Of a stretch of 64,000 nt of DNA, positions 24,219 to 30,675 are shown one piece after another. Source of the stretch: UBA1366 sp047602575 (GTDB lineage Bacteria; Bacillota; Clostridia; Oscillospirales; Ruminococcaceae); contig JASGGY010000002.1 of NCBI GenBank assembly GCA_047602575.1, positions 62,001 through 126,000 on the forward strand. The letters run 5' to 3'. The notes beneath the pieces are model-generated. The model did no database searches, was not told the origin of the DNA, and was given only the letters and a program-made list of their open reading frames with translations. Both the position numbers and the translations under genes were made by a program. Every line of letters starts with the position of its first letter. The stretch's first letter is position 1.

Positions 24219-24247
24219 TTGACAAAATGGAGTTTGCTAAGTATAAT
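24219..24247 (+). promoter_or_regulatory. Consensus sigma-A promoter
   Basis: TTGACA, 17 bp, TATAAT. The predicted start site is about 12 bp before the start codon at 24266, leaving a very short leader with AGGTGGTGG. It drives the AT-rich membrane gene independently of the transfer operon. Confidence 0.85.
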
Positions 24248-24265
24248 ATATAGGTGGTGGATATA

Positions 24266-25393
24266 ATGGGTATTAAAAGCAATTTAAAAACCTCACGTCT
24301 GGCGAAATTTATGAAAAATAGTTCTTTTGACTTTATGTTTTGGTTTTATGAGAAAATGAATAAAACGCCATCTAGAAAAATATGGTTTCTATCAATACCC
24401 TTTTGTATTATCGCTGCTTATTATTTTATTATTTATCATAACGGTTGTTTTTTTGTTAACGACGATTCGCTCAAAGTTCCTTTTTTAAATGATTATTCAA
24501 ATAGTTTTGCACTGGCATACATATTATTGATTTCGTATTTTTATAGCGGGTATTATGAAAAGTGTTCACAATTAATAGTATCCGAGCAGCTAAATCTTTT
24601 ACCTATTGAAAAAAGGCTATATATAAACAAATACAAAATTTGGCGAAAAAGATGCAATTTAATCTGTTTTATTGTTGCAATATTCGCAACAATACTTGTT
24701 ATATTGTATGTAAATTCGGACCCTGTGACGTGGGGATATCATCTTAAGCAAGAGTGCATGTTCGGTATTATATATTATTATTTTGTAATTTTCATCACTT
24801 GGTATATGTCCGGATATTTATTTTTCTCATCTGTGTTTACAGTTATTTTATCCACATCAAATTTATATAGAACAACGATTATACACTTAAACGGAAGCAA
24901 CTTTGATAATTGTTTCGGATTAAAACGCACTTCAAAAATCCTCTTACAGAATATTTCACTGGCGATTTTCTATGTGTTAGGACTAATTGTGATTATAATA
25001 ACGGATTATGTAACACAGAAATCGACAAAGAAAGAAAACTTTTTTTATCAATATTTCTTAGCTGATGTAATTTCACTTCTTATTATTATCATATACCTCG
25101 CAAGCACAGTGATTCCACTTACTAAATGTATTAGTTTGATTCAAGAGAAAAAAGCTCTGTTAATTTCCCAATGTGATGAAGAAATAACAAAATTGGAAGC
25201 GATAAATCACAATGAACTTAGTATTTCCGATGCAAAAAGAAGATCAATTGAAATAGAAATATTGAACAATAAAAGGCAAAGATTACAGATGGTTGAGGAC
25301 TCATTAATAGCAACAACTGATAACAAGATTATCTTGTTATCATCCATACTAATCCCTGTTATTGGTATCTTAGTTCAAGTTATTAGATTATAG
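24266..25393 (+). CDS. AT-rich multi-pass membrane protein, unknown
   Basis: The 375-residue protein has about six hydrophobic segments, including IWFLSIPFCIIAAYYFIIYH, SFALAYILLISYFYSGYY, ICFIVAIFATILVILY, ISLAIFYVLGLIVIIITDY and a last one at the C-terminus. A cytoplasmic helical region around residue 300-350 (KALLISQCDEEITKLEA) lies before the last span. It has its own consensus promoter and much lower GC than the flanking transfer genes, so it looks like inserted cargo. No family recognised. Exclusion, defence or signalling are all possible. Confidence 0.65.
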   Translation: MGIKSNLKTSRLAKFMKNSSFDFMFWFYEKMNKTPSRKIWFLSIPFCIIAAYYFIIYHNGCFFVNDDSLKVPFLNDYSNSFALAYILLISYFYSGYYEKCSQLIVSEQLNLLPIEKRLYINKYKIWRKRCNLICFIVAIFATILVILYVNSDPVTWGYHLKQECMFGIIYYYFVIFITWYMSGYLFFSSVFTVILSTSNLYRTTIIHLNGSNFDNCFGLKRTSKILLQNISLAIFYVLGLIVIIITDYVTQKSTKKENFFYQYFLADVISLLIIIIYLASTVIPLTKCISLIQEKKALLISQCDEEITKLEAINHNELSISDAKRRSIEIEILNNKRQRLQMVEDSLIATTDNKIILLSSILIPVIGILVQVIRL

Positions 25394-25489
25394 GAGTATG
25401 GGAAAATGGTTTGTAAGTTAAATAACGGTTATGTTGAAACACCACAAGTAATGTACTTACAGAGTAGAGTAATTTAATTCAAGAAATGC

Positions 25490-25518
25490 TTGACAAAGCA
25501 GAATCAGTTGTATATAAT
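25490..25518 (+). promoter_or_regulatory. Consensus promoter of the leader RNA
   Basis: TTGACA, 17 bp, TATAAT. Transcription should start near 25525, giving about 225 nt before the PBECR4-type gene. Confidence 0.85.
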
Positions 25519-25524
25519 GATAGT

Positions 25525-25735
25525 GTAACCTTGAGTTATTAATGCGACTGACATTACAATAATCCGACACTATTCCCGGACTTCGTGTGCCGGTGGTTGG
25601 CAGGCAACAGAAAAACCTGACGTGTGCAGCAATGTGCATGATTCCGGACGTATGAGCCGGAAGGTTGGCGGACAACTTAATAATCAGTCATGAAGGAGCG
25701 ATTGGTGCGCAAGCACTGATAGCTCCTTTTATTTT
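25525..25735 (+). ncRNA. Structured leader with duplicated hairpin pair
   Basis: Two related modules lie in series. Each has CCGG-N9/10-CCGG followed by GUUG-N5-CAAC: module 1 at about 25576-25608, module 2 at about 25643-25675. GACTGA (25546-25551) can pair with TCAGTC (25684-25689), closing both modules. The leader ends in a terminator-like hairpin (AGGAGC / GCTCCT around GTGCGCAAGCAC, 25694-25727) followed by T-rich sequence, just before GGAGG. This is the arrangement of an attenuator or riboswitch. I cannot match it to a known class. Confidence 0.6.
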
Positions 25736-25736
25736 T
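25694..25736 (+). terminator. Terminator-like hairpin before PBECR4 gene
   Basis: AAGGAGC and GCTCCTTTT form the base, with an inner GTGC-GCAA-GCAC hairpin. The run TTTTATTTTT follows and the ribosome site GGAGGA begins at once. It may be a conditional terminator. Confidence 0.7.
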
Positions 25737-25749
25737 GGAGGATAGCAGA

Positions 25750-26415
25750 ATGGACAAAAGGCAAGCAGCTGCGGTTGTGACAGATTGCGCAAGAAAATAT
25801 GAAAACCAACTCAGCGGAACGAATTTAATGTTTGTTGCAACCGATAAAACAAAGTATTATTTGATGGAAACAGACTATAAGCCGCAATACTTCTTTCATC
25901 TGACAGGGCTGAAGAGCATTCAGGGTGAAACAAGCTACTCATTTTATAATAAGTGCATCCGGGGGCAGTTACGGACAGAGGATATTGAGCTTGACAGAAC
26001 CGGTATCGCGGAGCAGAAGCTGTCCGTCTTACCTCAGCTTATGGACATCGCGAAGAATGCCAGAATGCTCGGAACGTACAACTATTCAAAGCCCGTTCTG
26101 TTGACCGATGAGGTAGTCGGGAATAACAGTGCCTGTATGGGCTTTCGGTTGGCTGAGGACATATACATACCGAATACCGTATTGAAAGAGGATCTCCGCC
26201 GGCTCACCCACAGCGTCATGCCGGTCATGGCGGTTTTCCAAAAGCTGAATACAGAGGAGCAATACACTTCTTTGACCTACCGGTCGAAGAAGTTTTTTCA
26301 TGAGCAAACGGCGCTCCCGGAAGACATCCGCGCGCTGCTCAGCCCCCAGCTGAGGCAGGATCAGAATCTGGATCCGCCGACGATATTCCTCGCCCGCACG
26401 CAGGGCAGAAAGTGA
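25750..26415 (+). CDS. PBECR4-type nuclease-like protein
   Basis: ATG 25750 follows TTGGAGGA; an upstream TTG start (25735) lies in the terminator/SD region. The 221-residue protein resembles the PBECR4 group of phage/ICE proteins, which belong to a barnase-EndoU-colicin-RelE-like nuclease superfamily. Recognisable parts are NLMFVATDKTKYYLMETDY, FHLTGLKS, SFYNKCIRGQL and a C-terminal half with CMGFRLAEDIYIPNTVL and SLTYRSKKFF. No immunity gene is obvious. It may act on tRNA or rRNA or be an accessory protein of transfer. Family assignment is moderate. Confidence 0.6.
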   Translation: MDKRQAAAVVTDCARKYENQLSGTNLMFVATDKTKYYLMETDYKPQYFFHLTGLKSIQGETSYSFYNKCIRGQLRTEDIELDRTGIAEQKLSVLPQLMDIAKNARMLGTYNYSKPVLLTDEVVGNNSACMGFRLAEDIYIPNTVLKEDLRRLTHSVMPVMAVFQKLNTEEQYTSLTYRSKKFFHEQTALPEDIRALLSPQLRQDQNLDPPTIFLARTQGRK

Positions 26416-26424
26416 TGTGCCAAA

Positions 26425-27075
26425 ATGAACGATCAAGTAATTTATGTCTATCCCACGGAGCAGGAACTTCCAGCTGTGGATGCCAAAATCGACCGGAGGA
26501 AGCGTGCGGAGAAAAGGATGCGGTGGTTTCTGCTGACCGGTGTGGCGCTGACACTGCTGTGCTTCCTGCTGTCGGCACTGATCGCATCACACGAAAAAAT
26601 CAGCACCGCGCTGCTTGCCGCAGCAATCATAACGCTGATTGTTACCACGTTCTTTTATCGCAGGCTTGCACCAAAAGCAGCCTCGTACTTGTACATGACG
26701 GCCTACGAGGATCGTATGGAGCTGTGCTATGTCCGCACGGCAGACGGCAGCACAGAAGCTTGTATTTATTACGAAGATATTCAGGAAGCGATTTTTCAGG
26801 ACAGCAGCAGGACCAGCTTGCTGCTGCGTTTCAAGGACTTTCAATCCTTCGGCGACGCGTCTTCCTACAAGAAGGTATTTGACCTCCAGGGAGATGAAAC
26901 AGATGATTTTGAAAAGGGAACAATGTTCATCCGGCTGGATCCCGCGACAACCCAGCAAAGCTTTTTCACCTATACAGCACCTTCATATTTTAATATTTTC
27001 TCGTATGAAAAAAAGCGGTTCAGAAAGGGGCGGTTCGTCCAGCTGCCAGGTGAGCCGGCTGACGACGAAGAATGA
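26425..27075 (+). CDS. Membrane protein with two N-terminal spans
   Basis: The 216-residue protein begins with a cytoplasmic stretch of about 35 residues. Two close membrane helices follow (FLLTGVALTLLCFLLSALIA and ALLAAAIITLIVTTFFY). The remainder is a soluble domain of beta character (MTAYEDRMELCYV, ACIYYEDIQEAIFQD, TSLLLRFKDF). This order resembles PH-like (YcxB-type) membrane proteins, but I am not sure. It starts nine bases after the PBECR4-type gene and ends before an SSB-like gene. It may be part of a transfer accessory operon. Confidence 0.55.
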   Translation: MNDQVIYVYPTEQELPAVDAKIDRRKRAEKRMRWFLLTGVALTLLCFLLSALIASHEKISTALLAAAIITLIVTTFFYRRLAPKAASYLYMTAYEDRMELCYVRTADGSTEACIYYEDIQEAIFQDSSRTSLLLRFKDFQSFGDASSYKKVFDLQGDETDDFEKGTMFIRLDPATTQQSFFTYTAPSYFNIFSYEKKRFRKGRFVQLPGEPADDEE

Positions 27076-27089
27076 AAGGAGCGTTCTCT

Positions 27090-27386
27090 ATGTTTAACAA
27101 CCCGGCAAACCGCTGTATCATGAAAGGCTATCTGGTGACGGACATTCAACCCTACCAGGATACGGACTATGCAATTACCTTTGACATCAAGGTTGAGCGT
27201 CCGCACCAGGCGGGCAAGCCGAACTACACAGACACATTCACCGTGTATGTTGCCGACAAGCAGAACGTGAACAACTGTAAGGCATACTTGACCAAGGGCA
27301 TGAGCGTGTCGGTCAAGGGTGAGATGCGGGTATGGAACGACGGAGCGATGAAGCTCTGCGCCAACACCGTTACGCACATCTGGTGA
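27090..27386 (+). CDS. Single-stranded DNA-binding (OB-fold) protein
   Basis: The 98-residue protein starts at ATG 27090, which has GAAAGGAGC upstream; an earlier in-frame ATG at 27072 overlaps that site. It has the OB-fold order of SSB proteins: NRCIMKGYLVTDIQ, a DTFTVYVADKQNVNNCKAYL strand-helix part and GMSVSVKGEMRVW. It lacks an acidic SSB tail. Such short SSB-like proteins accompany relaxases and would coat the transferred strand. Confidence 0.7.
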   Translation: MFNNPANRCIMKGYLVTDIQPYQDTDYAITFDIKVERPHQAGKPNYTDTFTVYVADKQNVNNCKAYLTKGMSVSVKGEMRVWNDGAMKLCANTVTHIW

Positions 27387-27396
27387 GGAGGAAGAT

Positions 27397-27708
27397 ATGG
27401 CTGAATTGAAGTTTCGCGACATCAACCCAACGGTCATTGAGCAGCTCGATCGGATCGTCAAGAATGAAAATTATGATTCCCGCAATCAACTGGTGAATGA
27501 AATTCTTACGCTTTACGTTGCATCAAGGAATGAATTTTTCCTCAAGGCACTCCCTCCGACGGTTCACAGTTTATGCACAAACTTAATAACTGACCAAAAT
27601 GAAGCGCTTGAAAAAACGCTGGACGCATTAATCCCCATATACCGCAAACTGCTGGATCGGATGGATGAACTCATTTCTCTCTTTCGGATGGACACGGAAA
27701 TTGAATGA
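27397..27708 (+). CDS. RHH-like relaxosome accessory protein
   Basis: The 103-residue protein starts after GAGGAGG. The N-terminal LKFRDINPTVIEQLDRIVKN followed by SRNQLVNEILTLYV fits a ribbon-helix-helix DNA-binding domain. The C-terminal half is helical. It is encoded immediately before the phased TATGGC repeats, and another RHH protein follows them. The pair probably bends or marks this region for the relaxase. RHH assignment is from pattern only. Confidence 0.6.
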   Translation: MAELKFRDINPTVIEQLDRIVKNENYDSRNQLVNEILTLYVASRNEFFLKALPPTVHSLCTNLITDQNEALEKTLDALIPIYRKLLDRMDELISLFRMDTEIE

Positions 27709-27715
27709 TTCTGTG

Positions 27716-27849
27716 TATGGCAAACGTATGGCAAGCGCCATCGTTGGTATGGCAGATGTATGGCATATCCCATAAAACAACAAATATGTAATGCGTTTTG
27801 TATGGCTTGCGTATGGCAGAACCTATTTTGAGTATGGCAAATGTATGGA
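27716..27849 (+). repeat. Eight phased TATGGC iterons
   Basis: TATGGC occurs at 27716, 27727, 27748, 27759, 27801, 27812 and 27833, and TATGGA at 27844. Spacings are 11, 21, 11, 42, 11, 21 and 11 bp, all near multiples of one helical turn, so all sites face the same side of the DNA. Confidence 0.85.
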
Positions 27850-27883
27850 AAATTGCTTTTGGTGGGGTCACATCTCGGCTCAG

Positions 27884-27931
27884 GAAACCTCGGTACTACC
27901 GAGGTTTCTCCGCGGGCGTGGGGTCACGCCC
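27884..27931. repeat. Two inverted repeats in oriT-like region
   Basis: GAAACCTCGGTA (27884-27895) and its exact complement (27897-27908) flank one base. GGGCGTG (27914-27920) pairs with CACGCCC (27925-27931). GTGGGGTCAC occurs at 27862-27871 and again at 27918-27927, bracketing the first hairpin. Confidence 0.8.
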
Positions 27932-28114
27932 CTTATGCTCTTTCAAGGGATATCAGGTCGGGGTTGGCAGGAGGCGCAAAGAGAATACCAAAATACGGTA
28001 ATTGCGTGGCTATCCGCTTTGCGGGTTTCCCTGCCAGCTGAGGCGAAATGAGAGCTGTGTGAAGGCACAATATATTGTAAAATCGATTAACAAATAAGAG
28101 AAGGGGGCTATATT

Positions 28115-28492
28115 GTGAAAAAGACGATTCGTATTAACGACGAAACAGACCAGTTGGTTAAGGATATGTCCAGGCAGCTGTACAAGACAGAATCGGCGGT
28201 AATAGATGAAGCGATACGGCAATTTGCTTCAGGTGTACTTTCAAGAGAGAGTAATGCTTCCGCAATAAATCAGCCAATTATTGATCTGTTAGAAGAACAG
28301 ACAAAGAGGCTTAAGGTCCTCGAAGAAAACAACGGACACTTATTAAATCTTGTTAATTCGCTTGTTACCCATTTGAATTTTGATGACTATATGTCGGCAG
28401 CAGAACAACCGCACAGCTGGTTGAAAAAATCACGCGAACAGTATAAGGATAGAATCCTCCGGCGGCAGACCACCAATCTGCTGAAAGGATAG
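28115..28492 (+). CDS. Ribbon-helix-helix accessory protein with coiled coil
   Basis: The 125-residue protein opens with a clear RHH pattern: KKTIRINDETDQLVKDM then LYKTESAVIDEAIRQFASG. A coiled-coil-like stretch (LLEEQTKRLKVLEENNGHLLN) and a basic tail follow. The GTG start follows GAAGGGGG. It is a likely MobC-type auxiliary that binds the iterons and helps the relaxase encoded next. A palindrome copy lies four bases after its stop. Confidence 0.8.
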   Translation: MKKTIRINDETDQLVKDMSRQLYKTESAVIDEAIRQFASGVLSRESNASAINQPIIDLLEEQTKRLKVLEENNGHLLNLVNSLVTHLNFDDYMSAAEQPHSWLKKSREQYKDRILRRQTTNLLKG

Positions 28493-28495
28493 ACC

Positions 28496-28510
28496 GTGTC
28501 ACCGTGACAC
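28496..28510. repeat. 15-bp palindrome, copy 6
   Basis: Perfect GTGTCACCGTGACAC between the RHH gene (four bases after its stop) and the relaxase gene. Confidence 0.8.
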
Positions 28511-28538
28511 GGCTGCGGCGGGATAGGGGGAACGGAAT

Positions 28539-30362
28539 ATGAGGTCAACACCGGCAGTGGTATTCAGTATGGAATTTGCGCAAACGTGGAAGATCGGCGG
28601 ATATGATTTCTATAGCTATCTTCAGCGCCCGGAAGCCTTTGTTTCAAAAAATCATACACAGGATGCGGAATACAAAGACTTTATGAACTACATGAGCAAC
28701 TCCGAGAAGTCCGACGGAATTTTTGATATGACGCATGACCGCATCACTTATGAGCAAGTCGAGGACTACCGTGATCTGGAACGCTTCAGCCAGTCGCAGG
28801 GCTGCCCGAAGTACATCGGCGTTATGTCGTTCGACAACGACTTTCTGCTCGAGCATGGAATTCTGACGGAGCATGGACTCAATACGCACCGGCTGAAAGA
28901 ACTGGCAAGAACAGGAATCACGGAGATGATTCATGAATCCCGGAAGCTGGACGACGACAATGTATACTGGACGGCTGCCATCCATACCAATACGGATAAC
29001 GTCCACATCCATTACCAGCTTTGCGAATATGAAAAACGGGAACGCGCGAGGGATATGCTCGAGGTCAGGGCATTTGATAAAATGAAGTCCAAGGTTGTGA
29101 ATCAGATCATCGGCTCCGACAGGGTGAAAGAGCTGACAAAGCTGCAGCGCGAGGTTCTGCTACCCCAGCTGCGGGAGTCGGCTTCTGCCGGCAATGCACG
29201 CGAACAGATAACCGAGCTGGCACTGCGTCTTCCGGAGCGGAACAGCTGGCAATATAACCACGGTTCCATGCGAGGCTGCCGAAAAGCTGTGGACAGCTGT
29301 GTGAACAGCATCATCGCCACCGATCCGGCGCTGAAAGAACAGTTTGACGGATATATGCAAAAGGTCGAGGAGCAGACGGAGTACCTGATGGGTCTGTATG
29401 GTTCGGGAAACCGGCGAATGTACCTGAAATACAAATCAAACCGCATTCACGACTTCTATGAGCGTGCCGGCAATACCCTGCTCCGTGAGATTAAGGAGAA
29501 CAGAATCCGGGAACTGGCGCTGCAGAGCCGACTGGTCAATCTTCAGGATGATAGTGGCGGCATCCTGCAACAGCGAGCGTATCTTTCCGAAAGAAAAAAT
29601 GATTTGGATGACCTAGAGCTACCGATTGAAGATCCTTTTGACGGTTTTCCCGAACAGAAAGATCCGGCCATTTTTGAGAGTCTGGCTTCCGCAGTTCCCG
29701 AACAGTCAGATTTCGGCCCTGGAGCGCATCCGTCCGAAGGAAAAATTGTGGAGTCAGGTGCGGGTAAGCAGTATTGCATCGACTGGAATGCGGATTACAA
29801 AGAAGCTCGCCGCCAACTGTATAAACAGAAAGATTATCAGAAAGCGTTTGATTTGATGTCGCTTGAGGCGAACAGCGGTAATGTGCTGGCGCTCCTTGAC
29901 CTTGGACAGATGTACAAGAAGGAACTGATATCAAGCGACACACCCGAGGAAACCTCCTTTCTTCTTTTTCGGGAAGCCTTAGAGGGCTTCCAGCAAGTAT
30001 ACAACCAACCAGATTTAAAGGCGCATTGTATAGTTACATTAACTACCGCATTGGTAAAATGCACAGTTATGGCATGGGTACAGAAAAAGATGATGAAAAA
30101 GCCGAGCAGTACCTGCTGCTGGCTGCGGGGAAAAACAATGAGTACGCCCAGTATGCTCTGGGGCGGATGTATTTTTCTTCGGAAGTCAAAAAAGACCTGC
30201 AGAAAGCCGAACAGTATTTTCTGCTTTCCGCGGCAAAGGGCAACCAGTACGCCCAGCTCGGACTCGGAATGCTGTACTACAAAGACGGCGATCGCGGACT
30301 TGCGCGGGAATGGTTTCGGGAAGCTGCGAAGCAAGGAAACGAGTTTGCACAGAAAATGCTGA
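28539..30362 (+). CDS. MobP-type relaxase, frame lost before Sel1 repeats
   Basis: The protein carries the relaxase HUH-like motif III in WTAAIHTNTDNVHIHYQL (H-x-x-x-D-x-V-H-I-H) near residue 155 and an N-terminal Tyr-rich region (GYDFYSYLQRPEAF) that could hold the nicking Tyr. It matches MobP2/MobP3-type relaxases of Firmicute ICEs. The first Sel1-like region begins near residue 415. After codon 494 (30020) the frame no longer encodes Sel1 repeats but a Lys/Cys-rich nonsense tail to 30362. The Sel1 sequence continues in the -1 frame. A T-TTA-AAG heptamer sits at the break (30014-30020). The nickase domain is intact. Confidence 0.85.
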   Translation: MRSTPAVVFSMEFAQTWKIGGYDFYSYLQRPEAFVSKNHTQDAEYKDFMNYMSNSEKSDGIFDMTHDRITYEQVEDYRDLERFSQSQGCPKYIGVMSFDNDFLLEHGILTEHGLNTHRLKELARTGITEMIHESRKLDDDNVYWTAAIHTNTDNVHIHYQLCEYEKRERARDMLEVRAFDKMKSKVVNQIIGSDRVKELTKLQREVLLPQLRESASAGNAREQITELALRLPERNSWQYNHGSMRGCRKAVDSCVNSIIATDPALKEQFDGYMQKVEEQTEYLMGLYGSGNRRMYLKYKSNRIHDFYERAGNTLLREIKENRIRELALQSRLVNLQDDSGGILQQRAYLSERKNDLDDLELPIEDPFDGFPEQKDPAIFESLASAVPEQSDFGPGAHPSEGKIVESGAGKQYCIDWNADYKEARRQLYKQKDYQKAFDLMSLEANSGNVLALLDLGQMYKKELISSDTPEETSFLLFREALEGFQQVYNQPDLKAHCIVTLTTALVKCTVMAWVQKKMMKKPSSTCCWLRGKTMSTPSMLWGGCIFLRKSKKTCRKPNSIFCFPRQRATSTPSSDSECCTTKTAIADLRGNGFGKLRSKETSLHRKC

Positions 30363-30538
30363 CGCTGCAGGAGCAACGCTATGACCGTCAGCTCGCACAG
30401 CGCGTACGACCGGCGAAAGCACGGCTGAATATGGCGAAAAATTCCTTGATGAAAAAAGCAACGGCTGAACTGGATCGGCACATCAAGCAGCTTGAGCGTG
30501 AGAACAACCCCGAGCTTGTACAACAGAGGGGAATTTAA
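30026..30538 (+). pseudogene. Detached Sel1-repeat C-terminus of relaxase
   Basis: This frame encodes YRIGKMHSYGMGTEKDDEKA, AEQYLLLAAGKNNEYAQYAL and further copies of the Sel1 pattern (A-x-Y-x-L-A-A-x-x-G-N). A basic helical tail follows. It has only a TTG and no ribosome site. A -1 shift at 30014-30020 would produce DLK-GALYSYINYRIGK, a smooth join. Sel1 arrays bind proteins and may couple the relaxase to the coupling protein. Either the gene carries a one-base deletion or frameshifting restores it. Confidence 0.7.
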
Positions 30539-30621
30539 GTGCTAAGCTGTAATAATTGCATCAGTTTATTGCGAAATTATATCTTTACGGTTACAGCGCA
30601 ATGCCAGTTATACGTCTTTTC

Positions 30622-30651
30622 TTGACTTGTGAATCGATTGTGTGGTAGAAT
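30622..30651 (+). promoter_or_regulatory. Promoter of exported metallopeptidase
   Basis: TTGACT, 18 bp, TAGAAT. AAGGAG follows before ATG 30676. Confidence 0.65.
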
Positions 30652-30675
30652 GAAAAAAAACAAGGAGAACAGCCA

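Larger units (their letters stand above)
27709..28114. other. Putative oriT / centromere-like region
   Basis: About 400 bp between two RHH-type genes with no convincing gene; an open frame spans it but lacks a ribosome site. It contains eight TATGGC-type repeats in helical phase, a 12-bp perfect inverted repeat, a second GC-rich inverted repeat, and a direct GTGGGGTCAC pair. Position upstream of the relaxase gene fits an origin of transfer. No nick site could be assigned. Confidence 0.6.

Noticed and set aside
27791..28051. Open frame across the iteron/oriT-like region
   Set aside because: No ribosome site; it consists of iterons and inverted repeats; two other frames there are also open.
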